44,027 nt of DNA from Mycolicibacterium canariasense. Its GTDB lineage: Bacteria; Actinomycetota; Actinomycetes; Mycobacteriales; Mycobacteriaceae. The number at the start of each line of letters is the position of its first letter. The first letter of the stretch is position 1. The DNA lies in contig NZ_LQOL01000044.1 in NCBI RefSeq assembly GCF_002101555.1, forward strand, positions 1-44,027. The letters run 5' to 3'. This document shows positions 8,110 through 17,940 of this stretch, in pieces. The position numbers were made by a program, and so were the translations under genes. A model generated the notes under the pieces. It was not told the DNA's origin and did not search any database. It saw nothing but the letters and a program-made list of their open reading frames with translations.

Positions 8110-11100
8110 GGCTGGGCGTCGATCTTGTTGCACAGCTCGAACACGATGCCCGGCGAGCGATCAAGGGTGAAGGCATCCACGAACAGCGTCGCCCTCGTGC
8201 CGGCTGACGCCACCTCTGCGTCCGCGGCGATGTCCGCCAGGCGTTCGCTCATCAATATGTTCTCGGTCGCTTCAAGCGGGTGCTTGGCGACGAGCAGGTG
8301 GTCGCCCAGCTGCGGGTGTGTGAAGCGCAGGGCGCCGGGGACGCCCGGGACAGCAGTCGAGTCGTAGCCGCGTCCCCAGTTCGCCAGTGCTCGTTCCAGC
8401 GCCGACTCGTCGATGGTCAGACGCCGCTCGCGCAGGACCTCCAGGAGGTCGCCAGCGAGTCGCCAATCGAGCAAGGCGTGGTGCGACATGTTTCCGTAGT
8501 CGCGCAGGCACCGGTAACAGGATGCCGAGCATTCGGTGGCGTGCTGGGGATCGCCGAGATGGCGGAGGTACTTCTGGACCTCATCAAGCAAGGACTTGAA
8601 TACGCCGTCCTGGCCGAGGTAGGTGCTGAACCCGGCGCCGTTCTCCAGGCTGTCCGCAAGGAACGCGTAGGGCGCGGGTTCGCCGTCGGACTCGCCCGCG
8701 AAGATGCCCGCGACCAGTTCCAAAGGCTCGACATCCAGCATGGCCGACGCAACCTTGCGCAGCAGGAAGGCGAGGGAGTACCATGCTCCGCGGCGACCGT
8801 CCGAACGATCCGGAGCGCCGCTCGGCTGCGATCCGGCCAGGAAGTTCAGCCGCAATTGCTGGGCGGCGATGATGTTCTTCTCCGCACCGACGAACAGGAA
8901 GTCGGTCGGGCGAACCGAACCGAGCGCGGCGCTGAACGCGTCGCCGGTGGCATCCCACGGGCCGACAAGGTTGCGGTCGTCCTTATCCAGCGCCTCCACG
9001 GAGACGTAGCCGCCCCAGAACGGCGCTGTGTCCGCTGCTCGCCGTAAGTTGAACAGCCGCCCGCCGTTGTCGTTGATCACGTACCGCATGCCGGTGCCCG
9101 AGTAGGCAACGGCGCCGCCGTCCTGACCCGGGTCGAGCTTGGACAGGTCCGCGAACGCTCGCGCAGCCATTGCCCGCGCGGACCACGAGAAGTTGCCATC
9201 GAAGTCGTGCGGGCGACGGCCAGCCCGAAACCCGGTTGGCTCGCGAAGCGGGAACCGCGCGAAACCCTCCGGGCCGTTGCCGCACTGCGGGCAGGTCGAT
9301 TGTCCGTTCAGGTCTTCGGACGTCAGGTACGAACACGACCGACACAGGTAGATCTCGTGGCTCACGCCAAGCGCCTCGCCGACAGTACGGGGCCGGTTAC
9401 CGGAGGGCTCGAAGCCGACGATGCCGACCGACGTGTAAACCCGGCCGTCTCGCACGACCTCGCTGAGCGGCGAGAACTGGCTCGATGCCATGGCCAAATC
9501 GCGGTCGATCACCTTGGACGGTGGCCATGGGTAGTTCGAGCGTGGCCGGTCGAGGTACAAGTACCGGACGCTTGTCGGGAAGCCGAACATTGGCAGCACG
9601 CCGTGCTCTGCCAGCAGCTGGCTGAGAGCATCATCGCCGGGCGACGCGACCGCCTCGGCGATTCGCTCCGGCAGCTGTGCCACGCACGCCGCCGCCAATT
9701 CAGCGGCCCGGGCAGCGAGCGACGTCCGATCGGTCAGTGAGGCTGCCGCCTCGTCAATGGCTGGCTGGTTGCTGGCGAGCCACGCATCCAGCCGGGGTCC
9801 GACGTCGTTCCACGCGGTACGGCTGCCGAACGGTCCGTGGACATTGACGCCAGGCTCCCAACTGCCACCGTCTGCCACGATAGCATCGCCGATTGTCGGC
9901 ATCGCCATGCGCAAGATTTCGGAGTTCAGTGAGCGGCTCACGATTTCGGGCCGACCCGCCGCCAGGTACGGCTCAGGCGTGGGGTCGTTGGTGATCCGCT
10001 GCGGCTGGTCGAAGTAGTACTCGTCGTGGCTGCGACCGCGACAGACCGTCAGTGCCACGGCAACCGGCGTTCCGCGCCGGCCGGCCCGGCCGACCCGTTG
10101 CTGGTAGTTGAACCGGGTCGGCGGCATGTTCCCAAGCACGACCGCCGACAGGGAGCCGATATCAACGCCAGCCTCCATGGTCGTCGTGACACTCAGGAGG
10201 TCAATGCCGTCAGCGCGGGGGATCTCGGGGTCGGGCCCCGAGTCGAGGAACACGTCCTGGAACCGGGATTGCCGCGCCTGGGCATCAACACGGTCCGTCT
10301 GACCCGTTAGCTCCTCGCAGTTCAATCGGAAGCGTCCGGACCGTGTTGTCGCCTTCCACCCGTAGTAGTCCTGTTCGGCATTCACCGGTTCGGACTCGAC
10401 TGGCAGCGGCCCGAAGCAGTTGGTGCAGAAGCCGCACCCGCGGGTCAGGTGCCGGCGGCGGCAGTTTGCGCAGGTCCACCACTCACCGGAGCCCCGGCGC
10501 AGCACGACCCGAGTCGGATCGATGAGGTATTGGCGGACGGCCGACCCGCAGCGAGTCAGGAACATCTGCTGCAGGTCGACCTCGGTCGGGCCACCAGCTT
10601 GTTCGATCGTCCGCCAGAAGCCCCGGAGCTTGGCGGGCGCGTTGTCGCTCGTCTCGCGCAGGCCGAAGAACCGGCGCTTGTGGGCCAGCACGCGCAGGCT
10701 GGCGCGGGCGTAGGCCAGGTCGCTGCCTGGCGGGATGTCGAGCGGCTCCGTGTCGTTCGCGAGTGCGAGCCAGCCGAGGCCGAGGGATTCGAAGTCGCGG
10801 CCTGCGCCGGAGAACAGACCCTCGAGCAACTCCGTGAGCAGGCTCTGATCAATCGACCGCTGGAGGTCATTTTGATCCGGCCCGAGATTCGCTCGCCGCG
10901 ATATCGGGCTGGCGCCCCAGTCGTACAGGCCGGTCCACGGCCGCGTCGGCTGGTCCTCCGGTGGGTCCGTCTGCTGCAGGCTGGCCCGCGGACCGCCGGG
11001 ATTCATGCCGAGGTCCAGCAGCTCCCCAGCGAGCGCGCCAGCGACCACGTCGAGCGTCGGCCCAGCATTGAATCGTGCAAGCAGCGCGGGTTCGTCCTCA

Positions 11101-13589
11101 GGCTTCGTCCCGGGGCGTCCCTGCCAGATCTCGACGAGCTGCCGCAGCACGTTCAGGTCGCGCACTTCGAGCCGCCCGATTGCATCCCACGTGCCTTCGA
11201 CCCGTTCGTTTTTGGCGTAGAACCGCCGCGCAAGGTCGAGGTCGGCATTTGCATCGCCGCGGGCGTCCAGGTGCTCGTTGAGGAGCAGGCGTAACAGGTC
11301 CTGGTAGTGGCGCAGGCCGAGACCGGAGGACAACTTCGCCGCATCTTGCCGGCTATCCGTGAAGAGCACGACCTTGCGGTTCTGGTCACCGAGGTCGGTC
11401 GCCAGCTCGGTCGTGAGGACTTGGTTGACCTTCTCGAAACCGGTGCGCATGCCGCGGATCGGCGAGCGCTGCGTCAGCGGGTCGGTGGCCGGTCGTCGCC
11501 CACTTGGGCCGTACAAGATCGCCCAATCGTCGCCGCACGACGGGCACACAGTTGGGAAGGGGCTGACGTCGGTGATTTCGCGATCTCGGCGCCGGGCGGG
11601 TGGCAGGTAGGCGTGGAAGGACCATCCGGTGTGGTTGCCTGGCCCGCCGGTGTTGCGGATCTCGCCGCTCGCTGGGTTCAACGCGCTGCGGCGGAAGGCG
11701 TACTGGACGTTGCCGCTGTTCCAGCTCGGCCGATCCGGTGCTGTGAGCGAATCGACGGGGTTCGGCCAATAGACGAGGTAGTTGGCGGCGTTGCGTTCCA
11801 GCCGCACCTGGTCGGGCAACTTGGCGAGTTCGGGCACGTCTGCCAGCAGGAGTGTGCGCACTGACTGCCGTTGCGTGTCGCCGTCCGGCGTGAAGCCGCC
11901 GAGCATCACGTCGCCGCAGCTCTGGCAATACAGCAGTTCGAGGACGCGTGAGCCGCAGCCGCAGCGAGTCATGGGTTCGCCGTACAGCTTCCCGACGGGT
12001 CGGGGAGTACCGTCGGCGGGCACTTGGTCGCACGCGGGATCGGTACATGCCCAGACGCCGGGCACGTTGCGGAAGAAGTAATGCGCCCGCAGTTTCGGAT
12101 CGGCCTCGGCCGGGCTGGCGCTCATGCTGCCGAGCAGTCGCGCCAATGCGGCGCCGCCGGTGGCGACGCCGGGGAACACACGGGCAGAGAGATCCGGTAG
12201 GAGCTTCGCCGACGTGGACTCGTGGCCCCCTTGCAATACATCGAGGAACGACCGACGCAGCGAGTCCATCAGGTTGCGATCACGAGCCAGCGCGACCACG
12301 TCGTCGTCGGACGAAGCGGTCTGGATGTCTGCGGCATCCTGCGCGGTTCCCGCAGGCGCGGCGGGCGGCATCGCGAGGCTGCCTTCGACGAAGTCGAACG
12401 AGGCGGCATCGACGCCGAAGAAGGTCTCTAGGTACGCCTGGTCACGCAGGGCGTCGATCGATGCCGAGGCTGCCAGGATTCGCAGCTGGTCGGGCCGGTC
12501 GTTGAGGCCGAGCCGGTGCTTTAGGTTCCGCAGCAGGAAGGCGACCTCCGTGCCGGCGGTGCCGCGGTACATGTGGAGCTCGTCGATAACCAGTGTGAAT
12601 CGGTGAGTGGGGCTGGCGTCCAGCCATGCCCGAGTCTGATCGAAGAAGCTCCGCTCGCGTTCGCGCAGCAACATGATGTTCAACATCGAATAGTTGGTGA
12701 CGAGCACGTCCGGCGGCGCCGCGATCATGTCCCAGCGCGAACGCATCTCGGCACCATCAAGACGAGGCACGAAGTACTGCACGTCCTCGTTACCGGTGGC
12801 GGCCGCGACCTGCGTGGCCCGTGCTGCTCGCCGTTCGGTTTCAAGCAGGCCCATTTGCAGGCGTTCGATTGCCCGCGGGTTCTCCGAGTTGCCGGTCACC
12901 GGCGTTGCACCGGTATAGCGGCCGAAGTAGAACCGGTGGCCCCGGCGATTCCGGTCGAGCCAGGTCCGCGCTTGCTGACTATCCAGGGCGCGGCGCATGC
13001 GCATCAGCTGGTCATCAACCAGCGCGTTCATCGGGTACATGATCAACGCGCGGACGGCCGCGCGTCGGCCGATCTCGCCGTCGCGCTGGGGCCGGAAGGT
13101 CCGCGGCGATGTGCGCCACCACGGAACGACTGGCGCGGGCGCGCCGCTCCACGTGCGCGATTCCTCGAGTAGCGACGCGAGGACCGGCAGCAAGAACGAC
13201 TCGGTCTTGCCTGAGCCGGTGCCCGCGGTGATCACCATGTTGCGTCCGGCGGTCAATCCGGCCTGCAACGCGCGTTCCTGGTGGAGGTACAGTGCCCGTC
13301 CTTGGGGGATGAGGCCCGCCTCGGCGAAGGCGGCCAACTCCTCTGGTGCGGCGCAGTGCGCGACCGATTCGGCGATCGTGCGCGGCGCGTTGACGTACTC
13401 GGGCCGCAGCTCGATCAGCGGCTCGCGGTACACGCCGTTGTCACGGTCAAATAACCCCTGCCGCTCGTCCTGCAACCGCCTATCGGCGAGCCCGAATGGG
13501 GTGTTGTAGTACCGGAAGTACGCGTCCTTGAGACGGTCAAACGTCCCCGCGACATCGAGGCTTCGTTGCACCGGAGGAATGGGTTGCAT
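8106..13589 (-). CDS. Giant DEAD-like helicase with DUF1998 C-terminus (DruE/DrmB-like)
   Basis: 1827 aa. Superfamily 2 helicase motifs in order: Walker A TAGTGSGKTES (~121-131); LIMYPMNALVDDQ (motif Ia); VTNYSMLN; DELH in place of DEAD (~336-339); AASAS (motif III, ~373-377); LFTDSRQDA; EAGVDIG (motif V); and QRVGRAGR (motif VI, ~1160). Interspersed zinc ribbons lie near 511-560, 681, 1038-1055 and 1415-1433. Near residue 1690 the signature CSASCYRCLRDYGN...H..LDW marks the DUF1998 (MZB) domain found in DISARM DrmB and Druantia DruE. Size and layout are closest to DruE as I know it. It is likely an ATP-driven DNA translocase/helicase in anti-phage defence. It sits 16 bp after the winged-helix gene and overlaps the nuclease gene by 4 bp. 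No DruABCD, DruH, DrmA or methylase partner is adjacent, which makes the set unusual. Confidence 0.9.
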   Translation of the reverse strand: MQPIPPVQRSLDVAGTFDRLKDAYFRYYNTPFGLADRRLQDERQGLFDRDNGVYREPLIELRPEYVNAPRTIAESVAHCAAPEELAAFAEAGLIPQGRALYLHQERALQAGLTAGRNMVITAGTGSGKTESFLLPVLASLLEESRTWSGAPAPVVPWWRTSPRTFRPQRDGEIGRRAAVRALIMYPMNALVDDQLMRMRRALDSQQARTWLDRNRRGHRFYFGRYTGATPVTGNSENPRAIERLQMGLLETERRAARATQVAAATGNEDVQYFVPRLDGAEMRSRWDMIAAPPDVLVTNYSMLNIMLLRERERSFFDQTRAWLDASPTHRFTLVIDELHMYRGTAGTEVAFLLRNLKHRLGLNDRPDQLRILAASASIDALRDQAYLETFFGVDAASFDFVEGSLAMPPAAPAGTAQDAADIQTASSDDDVVALARDRNLMDSLRRSFLDVLQGGHESTSAKLLPDLSARVFPGVATGGAALARLLGSMSASPAEADPKLRAHYFFRNVPGVWACTDPACDQVPADGTPRPVGKLYGEPMTRCGCGSRVLELLYCQSCGDVMLGGFTPDGDTQRQSVRTLLLADVPELAKLPDQVRLERNAANYLVYWPNPVDSLTAPDRPSWNSGNVQYAFRRSALNPASGEIRNTGGPGNHTGWSFHAYLPPARRRDREITDVSPFPTVCPSCGDDWAILYGPSGRRPATDPLTQRSPIRGMRTGFEKVNQVLTTELATDLGDQNRKVVLFTDSRQDAAKLSSGLGLRHYQDLLRLLLNEHLDARGDANADLDLARRFYAKNERVEGTWDAIGRLEVRDLNVLRQLVEIWQGRPGTKPEDEPALLARFNAGPTLDVVAGALAGELLDLGMNPGGPRASLQQTDPPEDQPTRPWTGLYDWGASPISRRANLGPDQNDLQRSIDQSLLTELLEGLFSGAGRDFESLGLGWLALANDTEPLDIPPGSDLAYARASLRVLAHKRRFFGLRETSDNAPAKLRGFWRTIEQAGGPTEVDLQQMFLTRCGSAVRQYLIDPTRVVLRRGSGEWWTCANCRRRHLTRGCGFCTNCFGPLPVESEPVNAEQDYYGWKATTRSGRFRLNCEELTGQTDRVDAQARQSRFQDVFLDSGPDPEIPRADGIDLLSVTTTMEAGVDIGSLSAVVLGNMPPTRFNYQQRVGRAGRRGTPVAVALTVCRGRSHDEYYFDQPQRITNDPTPEPYLAAGRPEIVSRSLNSEILRMAMPTIGDAIVADGGSWEPGVNVHGPFGSRTAWNDVGPRLDAWLASNQPAIDEAAASLTDRTSLAARAAELAAACVAQLPERIAEAVASPGDDALSQLLAEHGVLPMFGFPTSVRYLYLDRPRSNYPWPPSKVIDRDLAMASSQFSPLSEVVRDGRVYTSVGIVGFEPSGNRPRTVGEALGVSHEIYLCRSCSYLTSEDLNGQSTCPQCGNGPEGFARFPLREPTGFRAGRRPHDFDGNFSWSARAMAARAFADLSKLDPGQDGGAVAYSGTGMRYVINDNGGRLFNLRRAADTAPFWGGYVSVEALDKDDRNLVGPWDATGDAFSAALGSVRPTDFLFVGAEKNIIAAQQLRLNFLAGSQPSGAPDRSDGRRGAWYSLAFLLRKVASAMLDVEPLELVAGIFAGESDGEPAPYAFLADSLENGAGFSTYLGQDGVFKSLLDEVQKYLRHLGDPQHATECSASCYRCLRDYGNMSHHALLDWRLAGDLLEVLRERRLTIDESALERALANWGRGYDSTAVPGVPGALRFTHPQLGDHLLVAKHPLEATENILMSERLADIAADAEVASAGTRATLFVDAFTLDRSPGIVFELCNKIDAQP

Positions 13590-13605
13590 GGGAGCTCGGA
13601 CCTAT

Positions 13606-14529
13606 CTATTGAGAAGCGATGCGTTGGCGGATGGACTGGGTGACACGGTCGGCAACTGACCGCGGGACGTTGTCGTAGCGGGCAGTCTCGGCGAGGTCGC
13701 TGAACTTCGCGACGAGACCGCTGCACAGCACGAGGGCCCGCGCCTGCAGCGGTGGCAGCGGGGCGCCGTGGTCAACAAACACCGTGCCGATTTCCTCGCC
13801 GCTGACGGTCCGCTCGTGGCGCCACCGGACGACTGACTCGCCCTGATCCGCGAGCGCCCAGAGCACACCAGTCGCGTGGTCCGTCTGGCGCCAGTCGTTA
13901 CCGGTGCGGTAGGCGAATCGGGGCCGGTTTTCGACCTTCCAGCGGTAGAGGCCGTCTCGGTCTGGCTGTGCGGTGACGAACTGGATGCCCTGTGTTGGAT
14001 CGACTGACAGCCGCTCAGTCGTTGCCGCCCACGACGGGGGCGCGGCAGGCGCTCCGAGCTCGATCTGAGGGATGAGCGCGGCGATGTGCCGAGCTGCGTA
14101 GCCTGCGTACTGCACGCCGATCTGGTCGAGGGCGGTTGTCATGGCGGGGACCGATTCGGTTTGGAGATAGACCGTCGGCGTCACCGCGAGACGGTTTGTC
14201 CCTTGGCAAGCCTGATCGACCACTTGATACGCGATCTCGTGCTCGTCGAGCTGATCGAGCAACGTCAGCGGGCGCGCACCGGTCAAGACCGCCGTGCCGC
14301 CGCCCATCGGCAGCAGCGCCGCCGCGGGAGGCGTCACTGCCCATCGGCCACGCCGCCAGTCCACCTCGACGTGCCCGAGGGTTGCCATGTCGCGCAACCA
14401 TCGACCCGACTCATATGCCTGCGGGTTGTGAGCGGTCGTGCGGAAGAACCACTCGACCCGGCCGCGAAGGTCGCGGATATCGCCAGCGCCGGTCTCACTC
14501 ATCCAGGCCAGGAGGATCTCAGCGCCCAC
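13606..14529 (-). CDS. Winged-helix-like protein of helicase operon
   Basis: About 307 aa from a GTG at 14529 that overlaps the upstream stop by 11 bp; an ATG at 14502 is the alternative. The reading frame stays open upstream to 14898, but that part is Arg/Ser-rich and lies inside the preceding gene, so it is not used. The first ~80 residues (RGRVEWFFRTTAHNP...LRDMATLGHVEVDWRRGRWAVTPPAAALLP) look like a winged helix with the recognition part before the wing WRRGRWAV. The rest is alpha/beta with no motif I recognise. It is placed between the unknown ~696-aa gene and the giant helicase and is very likely a subunit or DNA-binding adaptor of the same complex. No nuclease or ATPase motif is visible. 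Confidence 0.75.
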   Translation of the reverse strand: MGAEILLAWMSETGAGDIRDLRGRVEWFFRTTAHNPQAYESGRWLRDMATLGHVEVDWRRGRWAVTPPAAALLPMGGGTAVLTGARPLTLLDQLDEHEIAYQVVDQACQGTNRLAVTPTVYLQTESVPAMTTALDQIGVQYAGYAARHIAALIPQIELGAPAAPPSWAATTERLSVDPTQGIQFVTAQPDRDGLYRWKVENRPRFAYRTGNDWRQTDHATGVLWALADQGESVVRWRHERTVSGEEIGTVFVDHGAPLPPLQARALVLCSGLVAKFSDLAETARYDNVPRSVADRVTQSIRQRIASQ

Positions 14530-16609
14530 GTGCCCGCCCCCATGCCCGTGCGTACAACTGCCAGAGCGGGTCAGCGTGCGGAACCGCAGCGCAGACCTCC
14601 GTCCATACCCGTTGCTCATCCGGCCCGAGCGACTGGAAAGCCGGCTCCTGGGCCTGCAGCCGGATCGCACACCAGCCAGTCGCGCGCTTCTGTACCAGCC
14701 ACACCGCGCCCTGCGGCGCGATCTCGAACATGCTGAAACGCAGTTCAGGCAGTGCGGTCGGTTCCGGGGGGTCGGCCAGTGGCAGCACGCGGCCCGTGCG
14801 GAAGAGGAGCCAGCTCTCGATCGATCCGCGGCGAGCGAGGACCGGCGTATCGGTCGGGCCGTCAGTCGTAATCGCCCCGCAGATCTCCGCTGACTCAACC
14901 TCCTGAAGATGACCGCGTGACCACCCGATGCTGCCGGTACCCGGTGGCATCCGATCGTCGTCGGACGTGCGTACGACCTCGAAGGTCAGGGTTTCACCGT
15001 CGGCGCTGATGGTGTGCGCGCCCTCGGTGAATCCGCCGGTGAAGTTGTGGAACGGAACCGAGAAAAGCGATGCCTTCAGCTTTCCGTGCCGATTGTCGAG
15101 CGCCACGTCCACCATCCGCGGCGTCTCATCGAAGGGGAGCAGCAAGTCAGGCTCACCGCCCGACAGGTACAGCCGGTTGGTGAGGTGGCGCATCAACGGC
15201 AGGCCTTTGATCAAACGCGGGCGCAGCGTGGCACCGAGCCGCAGGCCCGCGGACACCGTGCTGGGCAGTGCCTTGAGCAGCGCATCGAGCCGGTCCTGGT
15301 CGGAGAACACCAAGCGGTCGAACACCGCGAAGCCCGGGCCGATCAGTCGCTGCGCGAACGCGCCCGGAAGTCGCCGCCAACCCTTGTCGGCTGCCGCCTC
15401 GACCGCTGCGCTGATCTGCGCGACCGCGTCCGCGGCGATGATGAAGGCGTGCTCCTCGTACGGCTGGATTGCATCGACGGATACCCAGCCACCTGCGTCA
15501 GCGCTGAGCGTCAGCACGAACACTTTCCGCGGTTCGAACTCGGCCACGGCTCGGTCACCACGGGCAGTGAATCCGGCGGTGAGCGTGGACCGCGTGACCT
15601 CCGGGAGGTTCTCGGCGTGATACATCGAGGTGTGGGGATCGGTCGCGATGATCGCCTCGAACGGCACGCCATTCGCAGTGCCCCGGAGGAGGTCGGCAGA
15701 TACATCGTTGACGGACGGGATGACCCACCACGCCCGAGCATCGTCGAGATCGACTGCTAGGCGGATATCCAACGGGCGAAGTCCCTCAGGCGTGATGATC
15801 TTGCCGTCCCACGCCGTGGCCAGGTCATGAACCAACTGAGCTAGGAACGGACGAAGCTCCTCGTCGCCAAGGGCCGCCTCGAACTGCTCGCTGAGCCCGT
15901 GACTTCGGTAGCGCATCCACCGCTCAAGCCAGCTCAACACGGTCTCGGCCGCCGGCACGTCACCCGGCCGCAGCCGCGCCTGGGCGAAGAACTGGGACAG
16001 AGCTGCCCGTTCACTACGCCGCACCAAGGTCTGGGACAACGGATACCCGCGCCGCTTGTCGCGTTCGTGGCCGCGCACCGTTGAGGTGCCGTACGCACCG
16101 TCAGCTTCGTCGAGCCAGACCGCGAGGTACTCCCACATCGCGACGACCGGGAGGAATGCGCTGCCCTCGCGGAGACGCTGCCGGAGCATCCGGACAGCAC
16201 TGTCGGTGCCGTCCGGCAGCAGAACCTCGGCAAGCCGGATGTAGTACGAGTTGCTGCTGTTCTGGCTGTCCCGGCGCATTTCTGACGCAGCCAGCACGCT
16301 CACGGCCAGCACCGGCAACGTCGGCGGGGGACCGTCGCACCCGGCGGCGAGCCACGAGTTTTGCAGCATTTCGACCTTGGCAAACATGTGCGCTGTGCTG
16401 CCGACATCGACAAGATCCCGCACCGCTGCGGCGAGAGATCGCGCGCCGTCCTCGTCGGGCGCACTCAGCCGGGTGAGCTCGTCGCGATCGACAAACAGCA
16501 CCACGGGCTCGTCCGCGTGGTCATCGAAGAATGCCGACTCCAGGCGCTGCTGCCATTCTGCATAACGGCCTGACAGCACCTCGGTCTCGGAGTGGACGCT
16601 CACTTGCAT
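14519..16609 (-). CDS. Unrecognised ~696-aa protein, first gene of helicase operon
   Basis: The start is set at ATG 16609 (MQVSVHSETEVLSG). The frame stays open to 16768 and a TTG slightly upstream is possible. Acidic, Trp-rich, mostly alpha/beta. The N-terminal part VVLFVDRDELTRLSA and the middle LPVLAVSVLAASEMRRD are the most structured-looking segments. I see no Walker A, nuclease, methylase or zinc motif. It overlaps the next gene by 11 bp and leads an operon with a winged-helix protein, a DUF1998 helicase and a Cas4-like nuclease. Its place at the operon head suggests a sensor or scaffold for that complex, by analogy with large unannotated proteins in other helicase-based defence systems (such as DruH). 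This is inference only. Confidence 0.8.
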   Translation of the reverse strand: MQVSVHSETEVLSGRYAEWQQRLESAFFDDHADEPVVLFVDRDELTRLSAPDEDGARSLAAAVRDLVDVGSTAHMFAKVEMLQNSWLAAGCDGPPPTLPVLAVSVLAASEMRRDSQNSSNSYYIRLAEVLLPDGTDSAVRMLRQRLREGSAFLPVVAMWEYLAVWLDEADGAYGTSTVRGHERDKRRGYPLSQTLVRRSERAALSQFFAQARLRPGDVPAAETVLSWLERWMRYRSHGLSEQFEAALGDEELRPFLAQLVHDLATAWDGKIITPEGLRPLDIRLAVDLDDARAWWVIPSVNDVSADLLRGTANGVPFEAIIATDPHTSMYHAENLPEVTRSTLTAGFTARGDRAVAEFEPRKVFVLTLSADAGGWVSVDAIQPYEEHAFIIAADAVAQISAAVEAAADKGWRRLPGAFAQRLIGPGFAVFDRLVFSDQDRLDALLKALPSTVSAGLRLGATLRPRLIKGLPLMRHLTNRLYLSGGEPDLLLPFDETPRMVDVALDNRHGKLKASLFSVPFHNFTGGFTEGAHTISADGETLTFEVVRTSDDDRMPPGTGSIGWSRGHLQEVESAEICGAITTDGPTDTPVLARRGSIESWLLFRTGRVLPLADPPEPTALPELRFSMFEIAPQGAVWLVQKRATGWCAIRLQAQEPAFQSLGPDEQRVWTEVCAAVPHADPLWQLYARAWGRARGR

Positions 16610-16914
16610 CCGGCCATATTCGTCGCGCAAGTGCGCTGCGGGATCGCCCGTCCCAGCCAGATCGCCCCGACAAGATCTGCTTTCGACATGCAGCATCCAG
16701 CAAATGTCCCGGCACGAACGCCCGTTCCAGCGGCAGCGGTGTTCAAGATGTTCTGTATCCCCCGACAATCGTGTTCAGAAGCATGCCACGAGGTGCCGAC
16801 AAGTTTGGGTCGAACGGCCAGAGCGTGTCTGGTTCGTGGTAATCATGGGACGCCATTGCCAGATCAGGATTGATTGCAGATGGGCAGCTTGCAGCCGTAG
16901 AACCTAATGAGTGA
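16610..16914. other. Divergent intergenic region between helicase operon and NaeI-like gene
   Basis: About 305-350 bp depending on the chosen starts. It must hold the promoters for both the minus-strand helicase operon and the plus-strand nuclease gene. No clear -35/-10 pair, operator palindrome or controller-protein box was picked out by eye. Base composition looks less GC-rich than the mycobacterial flanks. Confidence 0.45.
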
Positions 16915-16962
16915 GTGCGGGCCCCAGCCATGGCTTGTTATCCAGTCGGGTCATCACGAGGT

Positions 16963-17940
16963 ATGGCGCTTCCCGAAATAGCAGTGGGCGACGCCATGCT
17001 CTCAGCCACGTCCGGTAAGTTCCCGCGAGTGACCGAGGATCAGCACGTCGATTCGGCCGTTGAAGAGGTAGCCGCAGAGATTCTTGGTCTCGATCCAACG
17101 GGCGCGCGATGGGGCGCAGTAATACGGCATACGTACGACATGATTTACAACGGCCCCGAGACGGGCCGCTTCCGCTGGTCCCAGTTGATGAAAACTGAGA
17201 AGACCCACTTCGGTACGGTATTCGAGATCAATGCCCAGCGCGAGTTTGGTTTCGACGGAGGCGACAAAACTGACTATCGCATCGCGGGTCACCAGGTGGA
17301 TGCCAAGTGGAGCCAGTCTGAAGGGGGCTGGATGCTTCCACCGGAGGTTTTCGATGAGATCGCTCTTGTCGCTACCGGAAGCGATCCTGATGCCCAGTTT
17401 TCACTAGGACTCATTCGTGTCGTCGAGGCGTATCGACGCGAAGGTGCCAACCGTGACAAGAAGAGTTCCCTAAACCCTGCCGGACGCCGGTCGATTAGAT
17501 GGCTGTGGCGTAACGCACCGATTCCCGCGAGCATATTGTTGCAATTGCCCGATGAGGTCGTCACGCACATCTTCGCTAGTCGTTATGGCACGCAGCGCGT
17601 CAATCGATTGTTCCGCGCAGCCGAGGGCCGACTCGTGCATCGCAACACTGTACGAACCGTCGCGATGCAATTGGACGATCAGAAGCGAGTACGCATGAAC
17701 GGTGGTGCCCGCAGTGCGTTAAAGCCGGAGGGCTACATCATCCTGAGCAGCTATCACACCCATCTCGCCAAAGCGCTGGGCGTTCCGCAGCCAGATGACA
17801 AGCACTACATCTCCGTTCGAGTAACACCTGGTGGCAACAACGATCCGCTGATCCAGGGATGCCGCTGGAAGCGGGCAAGCCCTGAGGATCCGATCTGTGA
17901 AGCACCCACATTGCCCGACCGAGGCGTCAGGGAGAACTAG
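16963..17940 (+). CDS. NaeI-family type II restriction endonuclease
   Basis: About 325 aa from ATG 16963. GTG 16915 and ATG 16930 would extend it; ATG 16993 would give 315 aa, closest to NaeI itself (317 aa). NaeI cuts GCC^GGC and needs two sites, one as allosteric activator. Conserved blocks include KTEKTH, FEIN, TDYRIAG and VDAKW, followed by GGWMLPPE. Numbered from 16963, the catalytic set is E88, D104, D113 and K115, with the same spacing as E70/D86/D95/K97 in NaeI. The C-terminal CAP-like effector domain is represented by RVNRLFRAAEGRLVHRNTV and GGARSALKPEGYIIL. The position of NaeI Leu43 (LYDG, whose L43K change gives topoisomerase activity) reads IYNG here. Its cognate methylase is probably the C5 methylase at 19379, now separated by an IS remnant and vsr. 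The site is inferred, not shown. Confidence 0.92.
   Translation: MALPEIAVGDAMLSATSGKFPRVTEDQHVDSAVEEVAAEILGLDPTGARWGAVIRHTYDMIYNGPETGRFRWSQLMKTEKTHFGTVFEINAQREFGFDGGDKTDYRIAGHQVDAKWSQSEGGWMLPPEVFDEIALVATGSDPDAQFSLGLIRVVEAYRREGANRDKKSSLNPAGRRSIRWLWRNAPIPASILLQLPDEVVTHIFASRYGTQRVNRLFRAAEGRLVHRNTVRTVAMQLDDQKRVRMNGGARSALKPEGYIILSSYHTHLAKALGVPQPDDKHYISVRVTPGGNNDPLIQGCRWKRASPEDPICEAPTLPDRGVREN

Noticed and set aside
14530..14898. Upstream extension of the winged-helix gene
   Set aside because: Arg/Ser-rich and fully inside the preceding gene; the GTG at 14529 fits operon overlap better.
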